From NCBI RefSeq assembly GCF_013031245.1, contig NZ_WPZL01000001.1, positions 124,001 through 188,000 on the forward strand: a stretch of 64,000 nt of DNA, in the 5' to 3' direction. This stretch comes from Ruegeria lacuscaerulensis. GTDB taxonomy: Bacteria; Pseudomonadota; Alphaproteobacteria; Rhodobacterales; Rhodobacteraceae. Positions 46,814 through 54,101 of this stretch are shown piece after piece. Below the pieces are notes generated by a model that was given only the letters and a program-made list of their open reading frames with translations, searched no databases and was not told the origin of the DNA. Position 1 is the stretch's first letter. Every line of letters starts with the position of its first letter. The position numbers and the translations under genes are program-made.

Positions 46814-47335
46814 ATGTATCTGGCCTATGTCACTACGACCGACCGCGGCGCAACCGACCGCCTTCTAAGCGCCGTTGCCGAGCGTCTTCTGAGTACCGGC
46901 GCACGGTTGGCCGGAGTGGTTCAAACCAACACGGAATGCACCGACAGCAGCAAATGCGACATGGATGTCCGGGTCTTGCCGGAAGGCGAGACCATCCGCA
47001 TCTCGCAATCACTGGGGGCGCAAGCACGAGGATGCCGTCTGGATCCGGCAGCGCTGGAGCAGGCCGTTGGTTATGTGACTGCTTCGCTGGCAGATGCGCC
47101 GCAGCTGCTGATCATCAACAAGTTCGGTAAGCATGAGGCCGACGGGCGCGGCTTTCGTCCCGTGATTGCCGAGGCCCTGGCGCTGGATATCCCGGTGTTG
47201 GTCGGTGTGAACAGCCTGAACAAGGAAAAGTTCGAAGAGTTCACCGACGGAGCGGCCGAGCAGATCGCTCCGGACATTGAGGCCGTGACCGCGTGGTTCG
47301 AACGCGTCACCGCGCAACGCGTAGCTGCGGCCTGA
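46814..47335 (+). CDS. DUF2478 domain protein
   Basis: A 173-residue protein resembling a nucleoside-triphosphatase fold of the DUF2478 family (LAGVVQTN, DMDVRVLPEG, LLIINKFGKHEADGRGFRP). Family members often lie with molybdenum or nitrogen metabolism genes; here it follows the NnrU gene by 72 bases. A complete P-loop is not obvious. Function unknown. Confidence 0.85.
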   Translation: MYLAYVTTTDRGATDRLLSAVAERLLSTGARLAGVVQTNTECTDSSKCDMDVRVLPEGETIRISQSLGAQARGCRLDPAALEQAVGYVTASLADAPQLLIINKFGKHEADGRGFRPVIAEALALDIPVLVGVNSLNKEKFEEFTDGAAEQIAPDIEAVTAWFERVTAQRVAAA

Positions 47336-47422
47336 CGGAAGCTCCCGTTGGGTAAGCTGCTGTAATCCTGACTTGTTTCAGCCTCCATGTGCTGCAATCC
47401 TCCGACCCGGAGGAGAATGTAC

Positions 47423-48670
47423 ATGTGGACCAACTGGGCCGGAACCGAACGCGCTGACACGCCGGTCAGCCGCCCCTCGTCTATTGCCGAGCTTCAGCAG
47501 GTGGTGGCGCAACGGCATAGTCTGCGGGTCGTGGGAGCAGGCCATTCGTTCACGCCCATTGTCGCTGGCGGTGATCGGATACTCGACCTTTCCGGCCTTG
47601 ATTTGCCAACCTTGGGCGAAGTTGGAAATGACCGGGCCTGGGTCAACGCCAACGCGCGACTGCGGGATTTGTCGCCAAAGCTGGCGGAGCGGGGATTGGC
47701 CTTTCGCAACCTCGGGGACATCAATGCGCAATCGCTGGCGGGGGCGGTATCGACCGCGACGCACGGCACGGGGCGCGACCTGCCTTGCCTTGCGGCGGAA
47801 ATCACCGCCGCAAAGCTGATTGGAGCGGACGGTGATATTCTGTCCACGGATGATATCCCGCTTGAGATGATACAGGTTGCACTTGGGATGCTGGGTGTTC
47901 TGACCGAAGCACAAATCTCGGTGGTTCCGAAATACAACCTGCACCGCAGGGTGCGGTTGGCCGCGCTGGAAGACAGCTTGGCCAGTATGCACCAGAACTG
48001 GGCCGATAACCGGAATTTCGAGTTCTTCTGTATCCCATTCTCGGGCAAGACAGTCGAAATCCGGCACGATCTGACGGACGCGCCCGAGAGCAGGGCTCCG
48101 CGTGATCTGGATATGATTGCCGTCAAAGTTCTGAAATTGGCACGAAACACAGGCAGGGTCAGTGGAGGTTTGCGCACCGCCCTGTTAAGGCTGCTGACCC
48201 TTGCGCAGTCGGATGAAGATTACGTTGGAGAAAGCTGGCGCGTTCTGTGCAGTGATCGGCGCATACGGTTCAACGAGATGGAATACCACCTGCCTCCCGA
48301 ATTTGCCGCAGACGTCCTGCATGAGGTCCTGACGCGTCTGCACCGGGATCACAAAGATATCTATTTCCCGATCGAAGTGCGCCAGACTGCAGGGGACACC
48401 GCGTGCCTTTCTCCGTTTCAGGGCGGTCCGCGTATCTCTGTTGCCATACACACGGATGCGGCTGAGGATCACCGCCGTTACTTCGACGCGCTGGAACCGT
48501 TGTTCGTCGAGGCTGGCGGGCGCCCGCACTGGGGCAAGATGCACAGCCTGTCATACAAAGAACTTTCAGGACTTTATCCGGATTTCGACCGGTTTTGTGC
48601 GTTGCGGGAGCAGTTGGACCCGAAGGGCAAGTTCCTGACACCGGCCCTTGCCAGGTTGTTTCAACCATGA
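47423..48670 (+). CDS. D-arabinono-1,4-lactone oxidase-type FAD oxidase
   Basis: A 415-residue flavoenzyme of the ALO/gulonolactone oxidase group: an N-terminal FAD-binding domain with VVGAGHSFTPI, where the histidine can bind FAD covalently, GAVSTATHGTG, and the C-terminal ALO domain (HWGKMH near 375). Two ATGs lie close together; 47423 is preferred because AGGAG is 7 bases before it. It overlaps the next gene by 4 bases. The sugar lactone or alditol substrate is unknown. Confidence 0.87.
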   Translation: MWTNWAGTERADTPVSRPSSIAELQQVVAQRHSLRVVGAGHSFTPIVAGGDRILDLSGLDLPTLGEVGNDRAWVNANARLRDLSPKLAERGLAFRNLGDINAQSLAGAVSTATHGTGRDLPCLAAEITAAKLIGADGDILSTDDIPLEMIQVALGMLGVLTEAQISVVPKYNLHRRVRLAALEDSLASMHQNWADNRNFEFFCIPFSGKTVEIRHDLTDAPESRAPRDLDMIAVKVLKLARNTGRVSGGLRTALLRLLTLAQSDEDYVGESWRVLCSDRRIRFNEMEYHLPPEFAADVLHEVLTRLHRDHKDIYFPIEVRQTAGDTACLSPFQGGPRISVAIHTDAAEDHRRYFDALEPLFVEAGGRPHWGKMHSLSYKELSGLYPDFDRFCALREQLDPKGKFLTPALARLFQP

Positions 48671-49785
48671 CTGCGTACCTGAAGACATTGTCCGAAGGGT
48701 TGCGGACCTATGGCGTGGATACACCGGTTTCAGTGGTCGATCTGGATCGGCTGGAGCAAAACTGTGTGCGGGCCATGCGCGGTTCAGATGCTAGCCTGAA
48801 TCGCCGTCTGGTCGCCAAGTCTCTGCCCTGTCTGCCGCTGCTGGATCATATCCGGGGGTTGATCCCCACGTCTGGCGTGATGACCTTTTCCGAGTCGATG
48901 CTGTTGGCACTGCTGGAGGCCGAACCTGAGACGGACCACTTGATTGGCAAGCCCTTGCCCGTCAATTCGGCAGCGCGGGTATTAAAGGCCCATCCGGATG
49001 CTGCGGAACGTGTCCAATGGCTGATCGACACGCAGGAACGACTGCACGCTTACCTTACTCTTGCTGCCGAAACGCAGTCCTCGCTGCGCCTGTCGCTCGA
49101 GTTGGATGTTGGTTTGCACAGAGGTGGCTTCTATCCTGATCAAGTGGCCGATGTCGTTCAGAAAATCACACTACATCCGAAAGCGCAGCTTGCAGGTGTG
49201 ATGGGGTATGAGGCGCATCTGGCCAAACTGCCAAGCATTCTGCGCCGACGTGCGAGCCATATCAGCGCGGACACCTTCATGCGCGCGGTTACTGAACTGC
49301 CAAATTCGGGGGCAGGGCTTTGCCTGAACACGGGGGGCAGCCTGACCTTTCAGTCCTATGGAGCAAACGAAGTCGCAAATGAGGTCGCTTTTGGCTCGAT
49401 TCTGGTCAAGCCCGGCGATTTTGATCACGCCACAACGCAGGGCTTCCAACCTGCGGCCTTTATCGCGACACCTGTTCTTAAGACTATGCCGGGCAATTCC
49501 TTGCCGGGGTTGGATTTTCTGCCTCGCAACAAGATGGATCTTGCCATCTTTGGCGGGCATTTCCTGGCGCAGCCCATATTCCCGGATGGGTTCGGTTATT
49601 CCTCGATCTTTGGCCGTTCCAGCAATCAGGAAGTCTGGACCGGCCCAAAGTCGGCTGACGTCGCCGCCGGTGACGTCGCCTTGCTGCGGCCGACCCAGAG
49701 TGAGGCTGTGCTGAACCAGTTCGGGCTACTGTTGGCTGTCAGAGGAGGGCAGGTAATCGACGAATGGAAGTGCCTGCCGAACTAG
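48667..49785 (+). CDS. PLP-dependent alanine racemase/D-threonine aldolase-like protein
   Basis: A 372-residue enzyme with an alanine-racemase-type barrel. The probable PLP lysine is in RRLVAKSLPCL (~45), and a C-terminal DSD1-like metal domain follows (YSSIFGRSSNQE). Members cleave or dehydrate D-hydroxy amino acids. The start at 48667 overlaps the stop of the lactone oxidase gene; together they may form a small catabolic operon. Confidence 0.82.
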   Translation: MTAYLKTLSEGLRTYGVDTPVSVVDLDRLEQNCVRAMRGSDASLNRRLVAKSLPCLPLLDHIRGLIPTSGVMTFSESMLLALLEAEPETDHLIGKPLPVNSAARVLKAHPDAAERVQWLIDTQERLHAYLTLAAETQSSLRLSLELDVGLHRGGFYPDQVADVVQKITLHPKAQLAGVMGYEAHLAKLPSILRRRASHISADTFMRAVTELPNSGAGLCLNTGGSLTFQSYGANEVANEVAFGSILVKPGDFDHATTQGFQPAAFIATPVLKTMPGNSLPGLDFLPRNKMDLAIFGGHFLAQPIFPDGFGYSSIFGRSSNQEVWTGPKSADVAAGDVALLRPTQSEAVLNQFGLLLAVRGGQVIDEWKCLPN

Positions 49786-49819
49786 CGGTCTGTTGCGCTT
49801 TGTCACCATCTGAGGAAGA

Positions 49820-49903
49820 TGGTGGGCGACCCTGGAATCGAACCAGGCGTGCGTCTCCGCGAGGGAGTTACAGTCCCCTGCCACACCTTGCGGCCTGTCG
49901 CCC
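49820..49903 (-). tRNA. tRNA-Tyr (GTA)
   Basis: Full cloverleaf read on the minus strand: acceptor GGGCGAC/GTCGCCC, D stem GCC/GGC, anticodon loop CTGTAAC with GTA, long variable arm GCG-GAGA-CGC as in class II tRNA-Tyr, T arm CCTGG/CCAGG with TTCGATT, and an encoded CCA. Confidence 0.96.
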
Positions 49904-50019
49904 ACTGTCAGGCGTTGCACCTGACGTGGAGGCGTGATTACTAGCGCACCAAAGGAGCGTCAACAGGAAAATTCCGCTTTGACGCAGGAAACCGAATTCC
50001 CGGCCCGGAGGCCCAAGAA

Positions 50020-50793
50020 ATGAAGAAACCCAAGTGGGTCGTTGAAAAGGAACAGGCACGCAAAGCGGCCGCGTCCGAGACTGTATGGCTGTTCGGTATT
50101 CATGCCGTGCGCGATGCTCTGATGAACCCGGACCGGCAGAAACTGCGCCTGATCGTAACGCGAAACGCGCGTGACAAACTGGCTGAGGCCATTGAATTTG
50201 CAGGGGTTGAGGCTGAAATGGTCGATCCACGCAAATTCACCGCGCCGATTGACCCGGGCTCTGTCCATCAGGGCGCAGCGCTTGAGGTCAAACCGCTGGA
50301 TTGGGGTAGGCTGGCCGAGAACTGTATCGGGCGCGAACATCCCCGCGTGATTCTGCTGGATCGGGTGACAGACCCGCATAATGTCGGGGCGATTCTTCGT
50401 TCGGCCGAAGTGCTGGGCGCCAGCGCCGTAATTGGCACACGCTATCACTCGGCCCCCGAAACGGGGGCTCTGGCCAAAACGGCAAGCGGTGCGCTGGAAC
50501 GTCAGCCCTATCTACGGGTGCGCAATCTGGCGGATGCGATCACCGAACTGCAGGGCATGGGGTTTCTGGTTCTGGGGCTGGATGGTGAGGCCGACGACAC
50601 CATCGAAACCACGTTGGCAGGCAAGCTGGATCGTCCAGTCGCATTGGTGTTGGGGGCCGAGGGGCCCGGTCTGCGTCAGAAAACCAAGGAAACTGTCGAT
50701 CAATTGGTGAAAATTGACGCGGCGGGTGGGTTTGGGTCGCTGAACGTCTCAAATGCTGCCGCAATTGCCTTATATGCATCAAGGCACAGATAG
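50020..50793 (+). CDS. rlmB: 23S rRNA (guanosine-2'-O-)-methyltransferase RlmB
   Basis: A 257-residue SpoU-family knotted methyltransferase that 2'-O-methylates G2251 of 23S rRNA. N-terminal substrate-binding domain (~22-95), then motif 1 DRVTDPHNVGAILRSAEV, motif 2 LGAEGPGLR and motif 3 GSLNVSNAAAIALY. An AGGCCCAAGAA stretch precedes the ATG. It lies directly upstream of the zinc-ribbon gene, 13 bases apart if that gene starts at ATT. Confidence 0.95.
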   Translation: MKKPKWVVEKEQARKAAASETVWLFGIHAVRDALMNPDRQKLRLIVTRNARDKLAEAIEFAGVEAEMVDPRKFTAPIDPGSVHQGAALEVKPLDWGRLAENCIGREHPRVILLDRVTDPHNVGAILRSAEVLGASAVIGTRYHSAPETGALAKTASGALERQPYLRVRNLADAITELQGMGFLVLGLDGEADDTIETTLAGKLDRPVALVLGAEGPGLRQKTKETVDQLVKIDAAGGFGSLNVSNAAAIALYASRHR

Positions 50794-50806
50794 ACAGGAG
50801 AGACCC

Positions 50807-51088
50807 ATTTCCAGCTCGCCCAAAATCGCCACCTGCTGTTATTGCGGAACCCGCGCTGCTCTGGTCCTGAGAGGCCAGCAACGTCATGAGTTGAGCTGTT
50901 CAAGCTGTGGGGCACCGTTGCATGACCTCAAGATGGTCCCTAAGCGCAAGGTAATTGAGACCAAAGCAAAGAAGGGAACTTTGAAAAACGCTCCTTCTTA
51001 TAAGAAAAAGAAGCAAAAAAAGAAAAAAGGCGTCTTCGCACGTGTAATGGATGAGGCGTGGGATGTGATAGAAGACATCTTTGATTGA
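50807..51088 (+). CDS. Small zinc-ribbon protein with lysine-rich tail, possible ATT start
   Basis: A 93-residue protein: a zinc ribbon with Cys pairs C10/C11-Y-C13 and C31-S-S-C34, then a lysine-rich linker (KKKKQKKKKG) and an acidic C-terminal helix (DEAWDVIEDIFD). The frame opens at 50753 and has an ATG at 50774 inside rlmB, but neither has a ribosome site. AGGAG lies exactly 6 bases before ATT at 50807, giving the natural-looking start SSSPKIATCCYCG. An ATT start is rare (known for infC). Likely nucleic-acid or ribosome associated, by composition. Confidence 0.75.
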   Translation: MSSSPKIATCCYCGTRAALVLRGQQRHELSCSSCGAPLHDLKMVPKRKVIETKAKKGTLKNAPSYKKKKQKKKKGVFARVMDEAWDVIEDIFD

Positions 51089-51191
51089 CGTTGTACGCAG
51101 GCGACACAGGCGATCACAACTGCGTTAAACAGGGTTTCACTGGGCCACAAAAATTGCATTTTGATACCCTGATAACTTAAACCTGAACTCT

Positions 51192-51647
51192 GTGATGCTG
51201 ACTCGACGATTTCTTCTTGGTACCCTGACCGCCGCTCTGTTCGCGCCCGTTGCGCAAGCCCAGGACATACCCATGTTTTACGTGACGGACGGTGCTGCAA
51301 TGGCAGGGTACGATGCGGTTTCTTACTTCAATGACGGTGTGCCGGTTCGGGGTCAGCCAGAATACGCGGTCGTCTGGAAAGGGGCCGAATGGCATTTCGC
51401 CTCGGCTGAGAATCGCGAAGCCTTCGAGCGTGATCCGCGTGCCTTTGCGCCGCAGTTCGGTGGGTATTGTGCCTATGCCATGGCGCTGGGAGAATTGAGC
51501 AGCACAGACCCGACGCTCTGGGATGTTGTGGATGGTCGTTTGTATCTGACGCACTCTCCCCAGATCGATGCGATGTGGCATGAAGATCAGGCCGAGTATA
51601 TTCGGATGGCCGAAAAAAACTGGCCCGTCGTTTTGTACGAGAAATAG
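51192..51647 (+). CDS. YHS domain protein, exported
   Basis: A 151-residue protein with a signal peptide beginning MLTRRFLLGTLTAALFAP, whose twin arginine suggests Tat export. A YHS domain follows (AMAGYDAVSYF, then WHFASAENREAFERDP), a small fold thought to bind metal. GTG at 51192 or ATG at 51195 could start it. It is monocistronic. Confidence 0.85.
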   Translation: MMLTRRFLLGTLTAALFAPVAQAQDIPMFYVTDGAAMAGYDAVSYFNDGVPVRGQPEYAVVWKGAEWHFASAENREAFERDPRAFAPQFGGYCAYAMALGELSSTDPTLWDVVDGRLYLTHSPQIDAMWHEDQAEYIRMAEKNWPVVLYEK

Positions 51648-51725
51648 GCATCTTGCCGCTTTTCGTGACCTGTCATCACAAAAATGCGCGCCCCCTCTTT
51701 TTTTCTCAAGACTCATGCTTAAATG

Positions 51726-51816
51726 TCACAGTGACCGCGGAACGGAACTGCCGCGGGTCATTTCACTGTCCCTCGTTCCAACAACTGGCGCTCAGGTTCG
51801 ACCTGAGCGCTTTTTT
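51726..51816 (+). ncRNA. Candidate small RNA between YHS and CoA-binding genes
   Basis: A 5' hairpin GACCGCGG...CCGCGGGTC (one bulge) near 51733-51759, a single-stranded linker CACTGTCCCTCGTTCC, then the terminator at 51788-51816. The region begins with a palindrome GTCAC-A-GTGAC (51725-51735), with TTAAAT just before it as a possible -10. It could equally be the long 3' UTR of the YHS gene. No named family matches. Confidence 0.35.
51788..51816 (+). terminator. Strong rho-independent terminator
   Basis: GCGCTCAGGT-TCG-ACCTGAGCGC followed by TTTTTT; 141 bases after the YHS stop and 30 bases before the CoA-binding gene. Confidence 0.92.
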
Positions 51817-51845
51817 CTTTTGAGCGCACGGCATAGGGTGTGCCC

Positions 51846-52316
51846 ATGGCTGACTATCCCGATGAATTCCTGAAAGAGATCCTACAGCGCACCAAGGTCG
51901 TCGCCGTGGTGGGCGTATCGATGAATCCGGTACGCCCCAGTTACTACGTGGCGCGATATTTGTCGCTCAAGGGCTACAAGGTCATTCCGGTCAATCCGGG
52001 CCATGCCGGGAAAGAACTGTTTGGCCAGGTTGTGCGAGGGTCATTGAATGAGATCGATGAACCTGTTGATATGGTGGATATTTTCCGGCGCTCAGAAGCC
52101 GTGCCGCCGATTGTTGATGAAGCGCTGGCAGCGTTTTCAAAGCTGCGCACGATCTGGATGCAAATCGGTGTCGAACACACGACCGCTGCTGCCAAAGCGC
52201 AGGCGCATGGGGTGGATGTGGTCATGAACCACTGCCCCAAGATCGAATATCAACGGTTGTTTGGAGAGTTGCGCATGGGTGGGTTTGCGACAGGAGTGAT
52301 ATCGTCCAAGCTTTGA
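51846..52316 (+). CDS. CoA-binding domain protein
   Basis: A 156-residue single Rossmann-type CoA_binding_2 domain (VVAVVGVSMNPVRPSYYVARYL at the start, PVNPGHAGKELFG, and MNHCPKIEY near 140). Related to the CoA-binding part of succinyl-CoA synthetase and of acetyltransferases, but alone; function unknown. The ATG at 51846 is chosen over the GTG at 51840. Confidence 0.88.
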   Translation: MADYPDEFLKEILQRTKVVAVVGVSMNPVRPSYYVARYLSLKGYKVIPVNPGHAGKELFGQVVRGSLNEIDEPVDMVDIFRRSEAVPPIVDEALAAFSKLRTIWMQIGVEHTTAAAKAQAHGVDVVMNHCPKIEYQRLFGELRMGGFATGVISSKL

Positions 52317-52319
52317 CAG

Positions 52320-52895
52320 TCACATGCCGGGCAAGGGTTTCAGCCGGGCAACCTGCTCCAGACGCCGCTTTTCCAGAACAACATCACGCGGCACCCATTT
52401 GTATTTTGTGTCCTCCACCAATGGGGACCAAAATAATACTCCACCATAGCGCCACGGGTCCAGAACCACCCCATCATACATCGTCTCGCCTTTGCGGCTG
52501 ATGATTGCAGTGCTGTGGTCGATTCGGAGAGGGTTGTCCGCGTTAGCGATGGCGCGGTGCATTTCCAGCGTTTGGAAATTCTCTTGTTTCAACCTGCGCT
52601 CGATGTCCTCGGCCCAGTGCCAGCACAGGCCGCGCGGCCGCAGGCCCTTGTTGACCTTGGCGTTGTGGATCAGCGGCGGGTCGGTGATTTCGTAATCCTG
52701 CACCAATTGTGCCGTATAAGAATAGGCGATGCGGGCCGCGCGGTCAGCCTCTTCGGGGTCAATATCCGAACCAAGACTGCGGATTTCACTCGCCAGTCGC
52801 TGAACCTCGTCTCCGGTGGACTTGGGCGGGGCAGAACAGGCCCCAAGCGTCACAACGGCAAGCAAGGCCATCACATAGGCCAGAGCTTTGGTCAT
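52320..52895 (-). CDS. Lipoprotein with Cys-His-Asp transglutaminase-like pattern
   Basis: A 191-residue lipoprotein (lipobox LGAC, Cys20). The mature part has strongly conserved-looking blocks around C91 (GLCWHWAED), H127 (RIDHSTAIIS) and D146 (VLDPWRYGG), in the order of a papain/transglutaminase-type triad. This would make it a membrane-anchored peptidase or amidase. The family is not one I can name; the catalytic idea is inference. Located downstream of hisE on the same strand. Confidence 0.72.
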   Translation of the reverse strand: MTKALAYVMALLAVVTLGACSAPPKSTGDEVQRLASEIRSLGSDIDPEEADRAARIAYSYTAQLVQDYEITDPPLIHNAKVNKGLRPRGLCWHWAEDIERRLKQENFQTLEMHRAIANADNPLRIDHSTAIISRKGETMYDGVVLDPWRYGGVLFWSPLVEDTKYKWVPRDVVLEKRRLEQVARLKPLPGM

Positions 52896-52969
52896 TCTCG
52901 CGTCCCTCAGTCTACCTCGTTTCGGTCCCTGACTATACAGGGCAGGGGGATAGGGTAAAACCCGTCCTC

Positions 52970-53287
52970 TTAACCTTTAGGACGTGCAGCTTTTTCCGCG
53001 ATGCCGCTGGTACCCTGACGCTTTGCCAGCTCAGCCAGCACATCATCCAGCGCCACATTCCGTGCGGCCAGCATGACAAGCAGGTGATACAGCACATCCG
53101 CTGCCTCGGACGTCAATTTAGCCTGATCGCCCTTGACCGCTTCGATGATGGCTTCGACGGCTTCTTCGCCGAACTTCTCGGCGCATTTCTCGGGGCCTTT
53201 GGCCAGCAGCTTCGCGGTCCAACTGGAGTCGGGATCGGCCGATTTTCGGGCTTCGATCGTTGCCGCCAGATCGTGCAGAATGCTCAT
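52970..53287 (-). CDS. hisE: Phosphoribosyl-ATP diphosphatase
   Basis: A 105-residue MazG-like enzyme hydrolysing phosphoribosyl-ATP to phosphoribosyl-AMP, step 2 of histidine synthesis. The helical metal-binding pattern [17 protein letters not shown] is present. It overlaps hisF by 4 bases (ATGA) and is coupled to it. Confidence 0.95.
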   Translation of the reverse strand: MSILHDLAATIEARKSADPDSSWTAKLLAKGPEKCAEKFGEEAVEAIIEAVKGDQAKLTSEAADVLYHLLVMLAARNVALDDVLAELAKRQGTSGIAEKAARPKG

Positions 53288-54045
53288 GTCAACCTCATAG
53301 GGATGCCTGCGGCAGTCATGTGTTCCTTGGCCTCGCGTATGGTGTATTCGCCGAAATGGAAGATCGAGGCTGCCAGAACCGCGCTTGCCCCACCTTCGGT
53401 CACGCCTTCGACCAAGTGATCCAGGTTGCCGACGCCACCCGAGGCAATTACCGGCACGTTCACAGCATCCGAAATCGCACGGGTCAGAGGCAGGTTGAAC
53501 CCGGCCTTAGTGCCGTCGCGGTCCATTGAGGTCAGCAAGATTTCCCCCGCGCCGCTGGCCACGACGGTTTTGGCGAATTCAACTGCGTCGATGCCAGTGG
53601 ACTTGCGGCCACCATGAGTGAAGATCTCCCACTTACCGGGGCTCACGGTTTTGGCGTCAATGGCGCAGACGATGCATTGGCTCCCGAACTGGTCCGCAGC
53701 TTCGGCTACCACATCCGGATTGGCTACAGCCGCCGAGTTGAAGCTGACCTTGTCTGCTCCTGCAAGCAGCAAGGCACGCACGTCATCCTTGGTGCGCACA
53801 CCGCCGCCCACTGTCAAAGGCACAAAGCACTGCTCGGCCGTGCGCTGAACAACGTCAAACATAGTGCCCCGGTTTTCATGAGTCGCGTGGATGTCCAGAA
53901 AACAGATCTCATCCGCGCCGGCGGCATCATAGGCCTTGGCGGATTCCACCGGATCACCTGCGTCACGCAGGCCGACGAAATTGACACCTTTGACCACACG
54001 GCCATCAGCAACGTCCAGACAGGGGATTATGCGGGTTTTGAGCAT
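53284..54045 (-). CDS. hisF: Imidazole glycerol phosphate synthase cyclase subunit
   Basis: A 253-residue (beta/alpha)8 enzyme that, with HisH, forms imidazole glycerol phosphate and AICAR. Catalytic Asp11 (PCLDVADG) and Asp130 (AIDAK) are in place. Followed by hisE. Upstream, the expected hisA is 3.4 kb away beyond foreign-looking genes, while its partner hisH is nearly 5 kb away. Confidence 0.97.
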   Translation of the reverse strand: MLKTRIIPCLDVADGRVVKGVNFVGLRDAGDPVESAKAYDAAGADEICFLDIHATHENRGTMFDVVQRTAEQCFVPLTVGGGVRTKDDVRALLLAGADKVSFNSAAVANPDVVAEAADQFGSQCIVCAIDAKTVSPGKWEIFTHGGRKSTGIDAVEFAKTVVASGAGEILLTSMDRDGTKAGFNLPLTRAISDAVNVPVIASGGVGNLDHLVEGVTEGGASAVLAASIFHFGEYTIREAKEHMTAAGIPMRLT

Positions 54046-54101
54046 GGGGCATCCTTTGTTGATGCACCTCTACCGACAAAGCCTTTCGGTTTCCAGACTG
54101 G

